A stretch of DNA of 64,000 nt from an uncultured Rhizobium sp. (GTDB taxonomy: Bacteria > Pseudomonadota > Alphaproteobacteria > Rhizobiales > Rhizobiaceae), in assembly GCA_945952315.1 (NCBI GenBank), contig CAMFIE010000013.1:1-64000 (forward strand), written 5' to 3'. A program made the position numbers and the translations under genes. How positions within the stretch are numbered: the first letter of the stretch is position 1; each line of letters starts with the position of its first letter. The notes below the pieces were generated by a model. It was not told the origin of the DNA and did not search any database. It saw only the letters and a program-made list of their open reading frames with translations. Below are positions 41,323 through 52,815 of the stretch, piece by piece.

Positions 41323-41802
41323 TCAGGATCCCAGACCCGGATCCCGGGCAATCTTGGCATTGATCTCGGCGATCACCTTCTCGAAATCCTCCGCATGGGA
41401 GAAATCCCGGTAAACCGATGCGTAACGCACGAAAGCGACGTCATCGAGCCCCTTCAGGGCTTCCAGCACCTGAAGACCGATCTGTTCGGAAGAAATTTCC
41501 ACCTCGCCCGAGCTTTCGAGCCTGCGCACGATGCCGGAAACCGCCCGTTCCAGCCGGTCGCGCTCGACCGGGCGCTTGCGCAATGCGATCTCGAAGGAGC
41601 GCACGAGCTTTTCGCGGTCGAAGGGAACCTTGCGGCCGGTTTTCTTGATCACCATCAGCTCGCGCAGCTGCACCCTCTCGAAAGTGGTGAAACGCCCGCC
41701 GCAATCGGGGCAGATGCGCCGCCGCCGGATGGAGGACCCGTCCTCGGCGGGCCGGGAATCCTTCACCTGGGTATCTTCCGATCCGCAGTATGGGCAGCGC
41801 AT
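41323..41802 (-). CDS. nrdR: Transcriptional repressor NrdR
   Basis: 159 residues. Zinc ribbon [20 protein letters not shown] and [20 protein letters not shown], then an ATP-cone ([20 protein letters not shown]). Represses ribonucleotide reductase genes depending on dATP/ATP. Conserved position between glyA and ribD. Confidence 0.96.
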   Translation of the reverse strand: MRCPYCGSEDTQVKDSRPAEDGSSIRRRRICPDCGGRFTTFERVQLRELMVIKKTGRKVPFDREKLVRSFEIALRKRPVERDRLERAVSGIVRRLESSGEVEISSEQIGLQVLEALKGLDDVAFVRYASVYRDFSHAEDFEKVIAEINAKIARDPGLGS

Positions 41803-41821
41803 TCAAACCTCGCGAAAACAG

Positions 41822-41857
41822 TTCGGGTGGAAAAAGGTTTCCCCTTTTCCACCCGAA
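41822..41857 (-). terminator. 13-bp hairpin between glyA and nrdR
   Basis: TTCGGGTGGAAAA pairs perfectly with TTTTCCACCCGAA around a 10-base loop. It may end glyA transcripts or act as a partial terminator, since no T tract follows. Confidence 0.45.
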
Positions 41858-41904
41858 ATCATCGAAAAACAAGCCTCAAGGCGAGACCGTCCCCGCCTCT
41901 CTTC

Positions 41905-43200
<1,296 letters not shown>

Positions 43201-43328
43201 ATGTTTGGCTCCTAAACTGGAAAGGCTCGGTGAAGGGTCTTAGCCCTGCTGCAAAGCAAGGGCAAGACGAAGAGCGACATTTGGTGCGCCAACTACGATC
43301 AACTGCGACAGGAAGGTGGAAAACATCA

Positions 43329-43356
43329 AAAAGCCGCGTCCGAAAACGCGGCTTTT
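43329..43356 (-). terminator. Rho-independent terminator of the L,D-transpeptidase gene
   Basis: Stem AAAAGCCGCG/CGCGGCTTTT with T-rich flank on the minus strand, 33 nt after the stop codon. Confidence 0.75.
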
Positions 43357-43388
43357 GACAAAAAAGGACGAATTTTCCCGGCGGGGAT

Positions 43389-44693
43389 TTACTGCGCCGG
43401 CGGCGCGTCTTCCGTCACATAATTGGTCTGCAGCGCCAGCTGCGCATTGCCATCCAGCTGATAGATATCATCGCGGAACTGCACGATGCGGTCCTTGGCA
43501 GACCAGGCCGTGATGTAGACAAAATAGACCGGCACTTCCTGCGTCAGCTCGATCGGCGTGTTCACGCGGCTTTCGATCACGCGCTCGATCTGCTGGCGGT
43601 TCCAGCCGGGCGTATCGCGCAGCAGCCAGGTGGAAAGGTCACGCACATTCTGCACGCGCACGCAGCCCGACGATTCGAAGCGTTCCTGCTTGTTGAACAG
43701 GCTCTGCTGCGGCGTATCGTGCATGTACACGCTGTACTGGTTATGGAAATTGATCTTGGTCGACGCCATCGCGTTGATCTTGCCCGGATCCTGACGGAAC
43801 TGGTAGGGCGGAGCCTTTTCCGCATTCCAGTCCACCGTGTCCGGCGAGACTTCCTGGCCCTTGCTGTCGAAAAGACGAATGTTGTTGCGCGTCAGATAGG
43901 TCGGGTCCTTGCGCATCAGCGGCACAATATCCTTTTCCACGATGGAACGCGGCGCAATCCAGTAGGGATTGAGGATCACTTCGTAGATCTTGGAATTCAG
44001 GATCGGCGACGGGCGGCTGATACGACCGACGATGGCCGTGTTGCGCAGCACGACGCGCATGTTTTCCACCGCCTCGATATAGGCCGCTGGAATGTTCACC
44101 ATCACATAGCGCTGGCCAAGATCGCCGGACATCGACTGGATGCGGCCGAGATTGGTGTTCAACTGCTGCAGGCGGGTATCGGCAGGGATATTCATCGCCT
44201 TCAAGGTGAATTCACCCAGCACGCCATCTTCCGGCAGGCCATGACGGGCCTGGAAGCGCTTCACGGCACCGTCCACATAGCTGTCAAAGCTGTCGGAAAG
44301 GCCTGCACTCTGCGGCAGGTCGCCTGTGATCATCAGACGCTGACGCAGCACCTGCACCGTCGGGTCGATCACGCCAAGCTGCAGTCGCTGGCTCGGATTG
44401 ACCTGCGGCCAACCGCCATTGGCAAGGATCTGCTGGTATTCCATGATCGCTTGCTGAATGTTCGGCACGGCTTCCGGGCCAAGAATCGGGTTGTTCGACT
44501 TGACCACCGCAGACGTGCGCGAGGCATTGGCATCAAACTGGTCGTCCCAGTTGCCGCGGCGCGGTGCATTGATGACGTCGTCAAAGGCCGTCTGTGCCAG
44601 AGCAGGCATGGCGACCGAAGCAAGGCCTGCGCCCATTGCCATGCGCACGAAGCTGCGCCGGGAATACGCTGCGGGATCCGTAATTTTCGACAT
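43389..44693 (-). CDS. ldtP: L,D-transpeptidase (YcbB/LdtP type)
   Basis: 434 residues. A Tat-like signal (YSRRSFVRMAMGAGLASVAM), a peptidoglycan-binding repeat (FQARHGLPEDGVLGEFTLKA) and a YkuD catalytic region with YMHDTPQQSLFNKQERFESS followed by GCVRVQN (the catalytic Cys in SSGCVRV). Forms 3-3 cross-links in murein in the periplasm. The divergence-free neighbour ldtR lies 335 bases upstream, as in Sinorhizobium and Liberibacter where LdtR controls it. Confidence 0.9.
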   Translation of the reverse strand: MSKITDPAAYSRRSFVRMAMGAGLASVAMPALAQTAFDDVINAPRRGNWDDQFDANASRTSAVVKSNNPILGPEAVPNIQQAIMEYQQILANGGWPQVNPSQRLQLGVIDPTVQVLRQRLMITGDLPQSAGLSDSFDSYVDGAVKRFQARHGLPEDGVLGEFTLKAMNIPADTRLQQLNTNLGRIQSMSGDLGQRYVMVNIPAAYIEAVENMRVVLRNTAIVGRISRPSPILNSKIYEVILNPYWIAPRSIVEKDIVPLMRKDPTYLTRNNIRLFDSKGQEVSPDTVDWNAEKAPPYQFRQDPGKINAMASTKINFHNQYSVYMHDTPQQSLFNKQERFESSGCVRVQNVRDLSTWLLRDTPGWNRQQIERVIESRVNTPIELTQEVPVYFVYITAWSAKDRIVQFRDDIYQLDGNAQLALQTNYVTEDAPPAQ

Positions 44694-45028
44694 TATTCAC
44701 CACCGTCGTTCAACATTACATGCGGACATCCTGCCGTATCACTTCCATGGTTAACAAATGGAAACCGCAGCAGGTCTGATCGGAGCCTGAAGCCCCGCGC
44801 CTGGGCGCGCTTTTGCCCCAAGCAAAGCCTCGCATCAACGTGCGAGAGTACCTGTCTGATCCACTCACAGAGTAATATGGCCAATTCGTGTCATGAAAGA
44901 CACAACCGCACGGCCCTCACCGTTTCGTGAAAGGCTTTGTCTGGCACCGGGCACCGGAAAACGGGGTATGACCGGACGTGCAGGGAACACGTCCGGCCTG
45001 GAGGTCAAGTCTTTGAAGGATGACCGCC

Positions 45029-45544
45029 TCAGAGGCGATACATGATGCTGTCGTTCCAGAAGCGGTCCAGACGCTGCAGCAGCTTGTTCATCTGGGTGAA
45101 TTCGTCGGTGCCGATGCCGCCGACCTTCTGGATGGAGCCGATGTGGCGCTCATAGAGCTTGGCAACGGTTTCCGCGATTTCCTGGCCATCTTCCGTCAGG
45201 CTGATGCGGACCGAGCGGCGGTCAACGCGGGAGCGCTGGTGGTTGATGAAGCCGAGGTCTACGAGCTTCTTGACATTGTAGGAAACGTTGGAGCCCAGAT
45301 AGTAACCGCGGGAGCGAAGTTCGCCGGCGGTGAGTTCCGAGTTGCCAATGTTGAAGAGGAGCAGCGCCTGGATGGCGTTGACATCGCTGCGGCCCTGACG
45401 GTCGAACTCGTCCTTGATCACGTCCAGCAGACGGCGATGCAGGCGCTCGACGAGATGCAGGGATTCCATGTAGAGAGAACGGATGGCTTCGTCCGCGGCG
45501 GGCGAAAGGGTGGAAGCGCCTTGCGGCTTCATCTTGGTGTTCAT
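45029..45544 (-). CDS. ldtR: MarR family regulator LdtR
   Basis: 171 residues. MarR winged helix: LLLFNIGNSELTAGELRSRG, YYLGSNVSYNVKKLVDLGFI, RVDRRSVRISLTEDGQEIAE. Strongly similar in layout to LdtR of rhizobia and Liberibacter, an activator of ldtP and stress genes (established work on those genera). The 335 bases between it and ldtP contain no gene and should hold the ldtP promoter. Confidence 0.9.
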   Translation of the reverse strand: MNTKMKPQGASTLSPAADEAIRSLYMESLHLVERLHRRLLDVIKDEFDRQGRSDVNAIQALLLFNIGNSELTAGELRSRGYYLGSNVSYNVKKLVDLGFINHQRSRVDRRSVRISLTEDGQEIAETVAKLYERHIGSIQKVGGIGTDEFTQMNKLLQRLDRFWNDSIMYRL

Positions 45545-45692
45545 TTGACTGCCTCACTGTTTTGTTTGGCGGTTGTTTTGTTTGTTTCCCGCCTTGTGAC
45601 GCAACCTATCGAACACCTATAAAATTCTACTTAAACGCCAAGCTTAACAGGCCCTTACCTTTATCGACCTTCTGATCAGGGTGAATGAAAAC

Positions 45693-46112
45693 TTACGCCA
45701 GCTGCAAACGTCGGCGCTTCAGCACTGTCACGATCCGGAACGCGGCATAGACGATGGCGGTGAGCGCATGCAGAAGCACGACCAGCAGATTGTGCCCGAA
45801 AATATCTGGCCATACCGTATACATGGCCACCTGCGCGCCTGCGGCAAACAGCCAGATGACCGGCCCCCAGGAGACCGTCAGCCAGAGGCCAAGGGCGGCA
45901 ACCGGAAACATTACCGAAAGCGCGGTGGCGGCCACGCGCCAGGGAAGCGCCAGAAGATCGAAGCGCGCCCGCCCGCCCAGCGAAAAGCCGGTGAGCATCG
46001 CCCAGTATTCCACGCCGAACATCAGGCAGATCACTGCCGCGAGCCGCAGAAACAGCACGAACAGCAGGTCAGCCAGAGACGGCTTGGTCGGAGACAGTGA
46101 ATCAGGTTCCAT
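45693..46112 (-). CDS. DUF6163 family membrane protein
   Basis: 139 residues from ATG 46112 (MEPDSLSPTKPSLADLLFVL). Four predicted membrane helices (LFVLFLRLAAVICLMFGVEY, ALSVMFPVAALGLWLTV, VIWLFAAGAQVAMYTV, LLVVLLHALTAIVYAAFRIV). A rhizobial family of unknown function, typically next to ldtR and hemB. Divergent from hemB. Confidence 0.85.
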   Translation of the reverse strand: MEPDSLSPTKPSLADLLFVLFLRLAAVICLMFGVEYWAMLTGFSLGGRARFDLLALPWRVAATALSVMFPVAALGLWLTVSWGPVIWLFAAGAQVAMYTVWPDIFGHNLLVVLLHALTAIVYAAFRIVTVLKRRRLQLA

Positions 46113-46227
46113 AGGCTCGAGACTATGACAGAGCGCCGCAGCCCGCCAGCGGCAATTGCCCCTGCCCGGCCTTGCCACAGCTTTGGACCGGGTTTAGAGC
46201 AGAGCTCGACGACGAAAGGACCGCGCC

Positions 46228-47244
46228 ATGCAGGACAAGACCCATCTGGTTGACGAAATCACCGGCCACCGCCGCATGCGCCGCAACCGCAAGGCCGACT
46301 GGACCCGTCGGCTCGTGCAGGAAAACCGGCTGACCGTGGATGATCTGATCTGGCCGATCTTCCTGATCCCCGGCTCGGGCATAGCCGATCCGATCCCGGC
46401 CATGCCCGGTGTGAACCGGATGACGGTGGACAAGGCCGTGGAAGCGGCGAAGGAAGCGGCCGATCTCGGCATTCCCGCGCTTGCCACATTCCCGAATATC
46501 GAGATGCATCTGCGCGACGAGACCGGATCCAACAGTCTTGAGGCCAACAATCTGATCAATCAGGCAACGGCGGCCATCAAGAAAGCGGTGTCGAATCTCG
46601 GCATCATCACCGATGTGGCACTCGACCCGTTCACCAGCCACGGCCATGACGGCATCCTGCGCGGCAACGAGATCGTCAACGACGAGACGGTTGACCAGAT
46701 CTGCCGCGCGGCGATCCTGCAGGCGGATGCAGGCGCTGACATCATTGCGCCGTCGGAAATGATGGATGGCCGCATCGGCGCGATCCGCCGGGCGCTCGAC
46801 AGGGCCGGCCACCAGTCGGTCGGCATCATGTCCTATGCGACCAAATTCGCCTCCGGCTTCTATGGCCCCTATCGTGAGGCGATTTCCACCGGCGGACTGC
46901 TGAAGGGCGACAAGAAGAGCTATTACATTGACCCCGCCAATGGCACGGAAGCGATCCGTGATGCGGCACTGGATGTGGAAGAAGGCGCGGACATGCTGAT
47001 GGTCAAACCCGGCCTGCCCTATCTGGATATCTGCTGGCGCATCAAGGAAGCCTTCGGCATTCCGACCTATGCCTATCAGGTCTCCGGCGAATATACCCAG
47101 ATCAAGGCGGCCGCGATGAACGGCTGGATCGATGGCGAGCGGGTGATGATGGAGACGCTGCTCTGCTTCAAGCGCGCGGGCTGCGACGGTATTCTCACCT
47201 ATTTCGCGCCGGAAGTGGCCCGCATTCTGGCAAAGCGCGGCTGA
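46228..47244 (+). CDS. hemB: Delta-aminolevulinic acid dehydratase (Mg-type)
   Basis: 338 residues. Schiff-base lysines in SYATKFASGFYGPYREA and MLMVKPGLPYLDI. The metal region reads DPFTSHGHDGIL, with Asp in place of the Cys of zinc enzymes, so this is the Mg2+-dependent, Asp-rich form common in rhizobia. Makes porphobilinogen for haem. Confidence 0.96.
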   Translation: MQDKTHLVDEITGHRRMRRNRKADWTRRLVQENRLTVDDLIWPIFLIPGSGIADPIPAMPGVNRMTVDKAVEAAKEAADLGIPALATFPNIEMHLRDETGSNSLEANNLINQATAAIKKAVSNLGIITDVALDPFTSHGHDGILRGNEIVNDETVDQICRAAILQADAGADIIAPSEMMDGRIGAIRRALDRAGHQSVGIMSYATKFASGFYGPYREAISTGGLLKGDKKSYYIDPANGTEAIRDAALDVEEGADMLMVKPGLPYLDICWRIKEAFGIPTYAYQVSGEYTQIKAAAMNGWIDGERVMMETLLCFKRAGCDGILTYFAPEVARILAKRG

Positions 47245-47330
47245 GCCCGGATTTTCAGACGGAACGGCAGCCGGGCGTTGAATTCCCGAAACGGCACACC
47301 ATATTCTTTCGGGAACCAATGGAGTGTGCC

Positions 47331-47807
47331 ATGACCAACGCCAACAGCAACGAAATGCTCGGCCTTCAGAACGAGAATGCCTTCCGGGGCACGCTGTCGC
47401 GACGTGCCTTCGCCTTTCTGATAGACTGGCTGATCGTCGGCCTGCTGATCGGCATTGCCGGGATCGGCGTGTTCTTTCTCGGTGTGATCACGATCGGGCT
47501 CGGCTGGTATCTCTACCCCGTTCTTGGTGTTCTGGTCGCTCTCTTTTATTTCGGCGCAACGGTCGGGGGCGATGCGCAAGCCTCCTATGGCATGCGGGCC
47601 ATGGGTCTGACACTCGTGCGGCTTGATGGCATGCGGATCGATTTCATGACGGCTGTTGTGCATCAGGTGTTGTTCTGGATTCTCAACTCGGTTCTTACCC
47701 CTTTCGTGCTGCTCGTCGGGCTCTTTACCGACCGCAACCGGTTGCTGCACGATATCCTGCTTGGAACGGCGATGGCGGATCGGCAGCTCATCCAGCTGAA
47801 TCCATAG
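47331..47807 (+). CDS. RDD family membrane protein
   Basis: 158 residues from ATG 47331 (MTNANSNEMLGLQNENAFRG). RDD domain: LSRRAFAFLIDWLIVGLLIG, and SYGMRAMGLTLVRLDG; three to four membrane helices. Conserved hemB-RDD-bpt order. Function unknown. Confidence 0.9.
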   Translation: MTNANSNEMLGLQNENAFRGTLSRRAFAFLIDWLIVGLLIGIAGIGVFFLGVITIGLGWYLYPVLGVLVALFYFGATVGGDAQASYGMRAMGLTLVRLDGMRIDFMTAVVHQVLFWILNSVLTPFVLLVGLFTDRNRLLHDILLGTAMADRQLIQLNP

Positions 47808-47924
47808 GCAAAAGGCGGACGGGGTCTTTTCAACCACAATAAATTTGGCATCATGTGGTTGACGCCTGCCCGCACAGTCGCAAATCTGTCTATCTCGCCG
47901 TCCGCTTGAGGAGATGCCCGGCAA

Positions 47925-48698
47925 ATGAATACGCAGAGCGCGCCATCGCCCCAGTTCTACCTGACGGCCCCCGCCGCCTGCCCCTATCTTTCCGGCGAAA
48001 CCGAACGCAAGGTCTTCACGCATCTGGTCGGTCCGCGTGCGGCGGATATGAATGATCTCCTGACCCAGGGCGGTTTCCGCCGGTCGCAAAACATTGCCTA
48101 CCGCCCCGCATGCGAGGCCTGCCGCGCCTGCATTTCCGTGCGCATTCTCGCACAGGAATTCGAGCCCGCCCGCTCGATGCGGCGCATCATGGCCAACAAT
48201 GCCGATCTTGTGGGCACCGAAACGCCCGCCCAGCCTTCGGCGGAGCAATATACGCTGTTTCGCTCCTATCTTGATGACCGGCATCAGAAGGGCGGCATGT
48301 CGGATATGTCGAGCCTCGACTATGCGGTGATGGTCGAGGATACGCATGTCAACACCCGCGTCATCGAATACCGTATCCGGCAGGAAGGCGCTGGGCTTCA
48401 TGGGGGCAACAAGGGCGAGCTGGTCGCCTGTGCGCTTTCGGATTTCATGGGTGACGGGTTGTCGATGGTCTATTCCTTCTTCAACCCCCGTTACGAGCGC
48501 CGCTCGCTCGGCACCTTCATGATCCTCGATCATATCCGCCGCGCAAAAGTGCTGGGATTGCCACATATTTATCTCGGCTACTGGGTTAAAGGCTCGCGCA
48601 AGATGGATTACAAGACGCGCTTCCAGCCGCAGGAACATCTGATGGCGAGCGGCTGGGAACGCTTCGACCCTTCCCGCCCCAACCCGCTGGATCACTGA
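47925..48698 (+). CDS. bpt: Aspartate/glutamate leucyltransferase (arginyltransferase family)
   Basis: 257 residues. N-terminal cluster [17 protein letters not shown] and [19 protein letters not shown]-terminal [18 protein letters not shown]. Transfers Leu to N-terminal Asp/Glu of proteins for ClpS/ClpAP degradation. Same strand as hemB. Confidence 0.95.
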   Translation: MNTQSAPSPQFYLTAPAACPYLSGETERKVFTHLVGPRAADMNDLLTQGGFRRSQNIAYRPACEACRACISVRILAQEFEPARSMRRIMANNADLVGTETPAQPSAEQYTLFRSYLDDRHQKGGMSDMSSLDYAVMVEDTHVNTRVIEYRIRQEGAGLHGGNKGELVACALSDFMGDGLSMVYSFFNPRYERRSLGTFMILDHIRRAKVLGLPHIYLGYWVKGSRKMDYKTRFQPQEHLMASGWERFDPSRPNPLDH

Positions 48699-48699
48699 T

Positions 48700-49572
48700 T
48701 TGTCATTTCTCACCCCGCATCAACGCGGCCTGCTGATTACCTTTATCGGCGGCCTCGCCCTTTCCTTTGACGTGCCGCTGGTGCGGCTTTCCGGTGGCAC
48801 CGCCTGGCAGGTGATCGCGCTTCGCAGCATCATGACCGTTTCGGCGGCCTTGCTGATCTGGTTTCTGATCGGTCTTGTCAAAGGCAAGCGCCCGGTGCTG
48901 ATCCCGGGGCGGTTCGCCCTGCTTGCGGGTGTCTTTTACGGTATTTCCTCGATCTTCTTCCTCGGCGCGGTGTTTCACACCTCGACGGCAAATGTCGTGT
49001 TCATCATCGCCTTCAACCCGATGTTTGCGGCGCTCGCATCGTGGATTTTCCTGAAGGAACGCCCCTCGCCCGCAACCCTCGTCACCCTCGTAGTGATGAT
49101 CATCGGCGTCGGCATCATCGTTCAGGGCGGGCTGGAAGGCGGACATCTGTTTGGCGACATGCTGGCCGTCATGGCGGCGCTTCTGCTTGCAGGCGCCATT
49201 ACCATCGGTCGCGCCACGCGTCAGGAAATGGGCTTTGTTCCGCTGATCGGCGCGATCCTGCCAGCAGCCATTGCAGGCATTTTCGCCTGGCCGCAGGGCT
49301 TTTCCCTGCCCGATCCGACTTGGCTGGCGCTGGACGGTTTCATCATGATCCCGCTCGCCTTCTTCTGTCTCGCAACCGGCCCGCGCTATCTGAAGGCGGC
49401 GGAAGTGGGCATGTTCTACCTGCTCGAAACCATCCTCGCGCCGGTCTGGGTCTGGTTCATCTTCCATGAAGTTCCAAGCCCCCAAAGCTTCACGGGAGGC
49501 ATCATCCTCGTTGCTGCCCTGTTCGGCTATTCGCTGTGGCAATTGCAGCAACAAGAGACCGGCAAGAATTGA
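48700..49572 (+). CDS. EamA/DMT family transporter
   Basis: 290 residues from TTG 48700, one base after the bpt stop. Ten predicted membrane helices in two EamA repeats (GLLITFIGGLALSFDVPLVR, ILVAALFGYSLWQLQ). The characteristic acidic/Pro residues EVGMFYLLETILAPVWVW are in helix 9. Substrate unknown. Confidence 0.88.
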   Translation: MSFLTPHQRGLLITFIGGLALSFDVPLVRLSGGTAWQVIALRSIMTVSAALLIWFLIGLVKGKRPVLIPGRFALLAGVFYGISSIFFLGAVFHTSTANVVFIIAFNPMFAALASWIFLKERPSPATLVTLVVMIIGVGIIVQGGLEGGHLFGDMLAVMAALLLAGAITIGRATRQEMGFVPLIGAILPAAIAGIFAWPQGFSLPDPTWLALDGFIMIPLAFFCLATGPRYLKAAEVGMFYLLETILAPVWVWFIFHEVPSPQSFTGGIILVAALFGYSLWQLQQQETGKN

Positions 49573-49628
49573 TATTCCGCTCCTCCGCATGATCTGTTAT
49601 AACAGCGTTAGAACAGATGGAGTTGGCC

Positions 49629-49871
49629 ATGAACGTGAATGTGAAAACCACCCAGGTGACGATCCGCAAGATTGGCAATTCCGAAGGCGTGATCATTCCG
49701 AAGGAGGTCTTGCTGGGTCTTGGCCTGAAGGCCGGTGACGAACTTACACTGGAAGTGCCCGCAGGTGGCATTTTCCTGAAAAAGCGGGAAGAAGAATTCG
49801 CTCAACAGCTTGCCTTGGCTGAAAAATTCATGAGCCGCTACGAAACAGCCTTGAAAAAGCTGGCCGAATGA
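49629..49871 (+). CDS. AbrB/MazE-type antitoxin
   Basis: 80 residues from ATG 49629 (MNVNVKTTQVTIRKIGNSEG). SpoVT/AbrB swapped-hairpin DNA-binding domain: GVIIPKEVLLGLGLKAGDEL. The C-terminal helix (FAQQLALAEKFMSRYETALK) likely wraps the Doc toxin. Its stop overlaps the doc ATG (ATGA), the standard antitoxin-toxin order. Confidence 0.9.
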   Translation: MNVNVKTTQVTIRKIGNSEGVIIPKEVLLGLGLKAGDELTLEVPAGGIFLKKREEEFAQQLALAEKFMSRYETALKKLAE

Positions 49872-50263
49872 CCGGAGAAATCAGTTACCTTTCGCGAGAA
49901 CTCGTCGAGGTCTTGCACCAGAAACAGATAGAACGGTTTGGCGGCTCTTTCGGGTTGCGGGATGAAGGCCTGCTGGAAAGCGCGTTGGCGCGGCCGATTA
50001 ACCGCGCCAATTTCACTGAGAGCTCCCTGCCCGAGCTTGCGGCAGCCTATTTCTATGGATTGATCAAGAATCACGCTTTCATAGATGGAAACAAGCGTAT
50101 CGCAATCACCGCCGCTGGCGTGTTCCTGATGATGAACCAGCTTGAATTGATTGTAGACGAAGCAATTCTCTATACATTCGTGATGAAGGCCGCCGAAGGA
50201 ACGATCAGCGAAGAAAACGCTGCCCGTTTCTTCGCTGATCACTGCCAGCCGCTCAGCCCGTAA
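49868..50263 (+). CDS. doc: Doc-type (Fic) toxin
   Basis: 131 residues. The Fic/Doc catalytic motif [11 protein letters not shown] is intact (HxFxDGNKR), and the N-terminal [28 protein letters not shown] is typical of Doc death-on-curing kinases that phosphorylate EF-Tu. Paired with an AbrB antitoxin. The 3' end overlaps the convergent parC stop by 11 nt. Confidence 0.92.
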   Translation: MTGEISYLSRELVEVLHQKQIERFGGSFGLRDEGLLESALARPINRANFTESSLPELAAAYFYGLIKNHAFIDGNKRIAITAAGVFLMMNQLELIVDEAILYTFVMKAAEGTISEENAARFFADHCQPLSP

Positions 50264-52508
50264 ACCGCCCGCTTTTCGGGAAGCCCTTCGGGACCGTGCG
50301 GCCAGCGGTTGCGCGATCACCGAGCCATTCGATCAGCTCGTCCTTGTTTTTCGAGAAGCTGCGACCGGCGCTGTCTTCCCAGGTCAGGCCTTCGGCGATG
50401 GAGAAGCAGCGGATATCGGAAATGCCGCCATCCTTGTATCGCTGCAGGCGCACGCCCTTGCCACGGCTCATTTCCGGCAGCTGATCAAGCGGGAAAACCA
50501 GCATCTTGCGATTTTCGCCAACGACGGCGACGTGGTCGCCCTTTACCGGCACGGCAAGCTTGGCCTCGTCGGGCATGGAAACATTCATGATCTGCTTGCC
50601 CTTGCGGGTATTGGCGACCATTTCCGCTTCCTGCACGATGAAACCGTTGCCCGCGGCAGACGAGAGAATGAGCTTGCGCTGCGGATCATGCACGAAGGCG
50701 GTCAGCACGTCCTGATCGTTTTCCATGTCCACCATCAGGCGCAGCGGCTCGCCATGGCCGCGACCGCCGGGAAGCTTGTCGGCCCCCACCGTATAGGCCT
50801 TGCCGCCGGTGGTCAGGATCACGATCTTGTCGGTCGTCTGGGCCGGGAAAGCCACCTTCAGCGCATCGCCTTCCTTGAAGGCAAGCGTCGACGTATCGGA
50901 AATATGGCCCTTCAGCGCACGGATCCAGGCCTTTTCCGAAATGACGATGGTAACCGGCTCCTTCTCGATCATCGCCTGGTTGATGGCGTCGTCGTCGGCC
51001 TCCGGGGCTTCGGCAAACACGGTTCGACGTTTGCCGAGCTCGGTTGCCTTGGCATATTTCTTCTTCACCTCGCCGATTTCCCAGCCCACCGCCTGCCAGA
51101 GCTTTTCCTCCGAGGCGAGCAGTGCTTCGATATCGGCCTTTTCCTTCGACAATTCGTCGAATTCGGTGCGGATCTCGAACTCTTCCAGCTTGCGCAGGGA
51201 GCGCAGGCGCATGTTGAGAATGGCTTCCACCTGATTGTCGGTGAGGTTGAAGCGGGCAATCATCACCGGCTTCGGCTCATCCTCCTCGCGGATGATGCGG
51301 ATCACCTCATCGATGTTGAGATAGGCGACCAACAGGCCGCCGAGGATTTCCAGCCGCTTGTCGATCGCCGCAAGGCGGAATTTCGAGCGGCGGATCAGCA
51401 CGTCCTTGCGATGCGCCAGCCATTCGAGGATCACCTCGTTGAGCGCCATAACCCGCGGAATGCGGCCCATGGAGAGCACATTCATGTTCAGCGGGATGCG
51501 GCTTTCCAGCTCCGTCAGACGGAAGAGCGATTCCATCAGCAGCGTGGCGTCCACCGTCCGGCTTTTGGGCACCAGAACGACGCGGATGTCTTCGGCTGAC
51601 TCATCGCGAATGTCTTCCAGCAACGGAAGCTTGCGCGCGATCAGGAGCTCGGCGATCTTCTCGATCAGCCGCGATTTCTGTACCTGGAAGGGAATTTCGG
51701 TCACGACGATCTGATAACCGCCGCGGCCGAGATCTTCCGTCTCCCACTTGGCACGGACACGGAAACCACCGCGTCCGGTCTTGTAGGCCTCGATGATCGA
51801 GGCGCGGTCATCGATGATCACGCCACCGGTCGGCAGGTCGGGGCCGGGAATGAACTCGACGAGTTTTTCCACCGTCGCATCGGGATGCTTGATCAGATGC
51901 AGCGCGGCATCGCAGATTTCATGCACGTTATGCGGCGGGATGGAGGTCGCCATGCCGACCGCAATGCCGGATGCGCCATTGGCGAGCAGGTTCGGGAACG
52001 AGCCCGGCAGAACCACCGGCTCCTCGTCTTCCTCGTTATAGGTCGGGCGGAAATCCACCGCATCCTGATCGATGCCCTCGAGCAGGAGGGCCGCGACCTC
52101 GGTCATCCGCGCTTCGGTGTAACGATAGGCGGCCGCGCTGTCGCCGTCGATATTGCCGAAATTGCCCTGCCCGTCGACCACCGGATAACGCTGCGAAAAA
52201 TCCTGCGCCAAGCGTACCAGCGCATCATAGACCGACTGGTCGCCATGCGGGTGGAACTTACCGATCACGTCGCCGACGATACGGGCACATTTCTTGTGCG
52301 CGGAATTGGGCCGGACGCCCATTTCGCTCATGGCGTGGATGATGCGGCGGTGGACGGGTTTCAGCCCGTCGCGCACATCCGGCAGCGCGCGGTGCATGAT
52401 CGTTGACAGCGCATAGGCCAGATAGCGCTCTTCCAGCGCTGCCTTCAGATCAACCGGCTGAATATTGTCGTCGTCTCCGCCACCGGGCGGCAAAAGATTT
52501 TTTCCCAT
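50253..52508 (-). CDS. parC: DNA topoisomerase IV subunit A
   Basis: 751 residues. Catalytic Tyr in [20 protein letters not shown] and the quinolone region [19 protein letters not shown], where Gln occupies the position of the first Ser in E. coli enzymes. The C-terminal blade domain includes [20 protein letters not shown]-dependent decatenation with ParE. Usual length for the rhizobial subunit. Confidence 0.96.
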   Translation of the reverse strand: MGKNLLPPGGGDDDNIQPVDLKAALEERYLAYALSTIMHRALPDVRDGLKPVHRRIIHAMSEMGVRPNSAHKKCARIVGDVIGKFHPHGDQSVYDALVRLAQDFSQRYPVVDGQGNFGNIDGDSAAAYRYTEARMTEVAALLLEGIDQDAVDFRPTYNEEDEEPVVLPGSFPNLLANGASGIAVGMATSIPPHNVHEICDAALHLIKHPDATVEKLVEFIPGPDLPTGGVIIDDRASIIEAYKTGRGGFRVRAKWETEDLGRGGYQIVVTEIPFQVQKSRLIEKIAELLIARKLPLLEDIRDESAEDIRVVLVPKSRTVDATLLMESLFRLTELESRIPLNMNVLSMGRIPRVMALNEVILEWLAHRKDVLIRRSKFRLAAIDKRLEILGGLLVAYLNIDEVIRIIREEDEPKPVMIARFNLTDNQVEAILNMRLRSLRKLEEFEIRTEFDELSKEKADIEALLASEEKLWQAVGWEIGEVKKKYAKATELGKRRTVFAEAPEADDDAINQAMIEKEPVTIVISEKAWIRALKGHISDTSTLAFKEGDALKVAFPAQTTDKIVILTTGGKAYTVGADKLPGGRGHGEPLRLMVDMENDQDVLTAFVHDPQRKLILSSAAGNGFIVQEAEMVANTRKGKQIMNVSMPDEAKLAVPVKGDHVAVVGENRKMLVFPLDQLPEMSRGKGVRLQRYKDGGISDIRCFSIAEGLTWEDSAGRSFSKNKDELIEWLGDRATAGRTVPKGFPKSGRFTG

Positions 52509-52815
52509 AGGTGCTGACTAGCGGACAAAGCGGATTCGGGCAAGAATCCCGCCGGTTCCCTTGGCATTTACCCCCTGAATTTAAGCCATTTGCAACCGGG
52601 TGATGAGGAAATTGCACTTATCCCGAAACTGTCATCTCCATGCCATGATTACTGGACAGAACCGCTGCGAACCGGAACGGCCAGTAAACGGGAAATTAAC
52701 CCGAAAAAGGTTTGTTCCGCTCCGGCTCCGCCTGCTGCAAAACGGGGCGGAAATTGAGTATATAACATTCGAAAAGCAGGCATGGCGCCTGCCAACACCC
52801 AGAGGATATCGCCCG

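Noticed and set aside
47199-48713. 504-residue minus-strand frame opposite bpt and RDD genes
   Set aside because: Shadow of two recognised genes on the plus strand.
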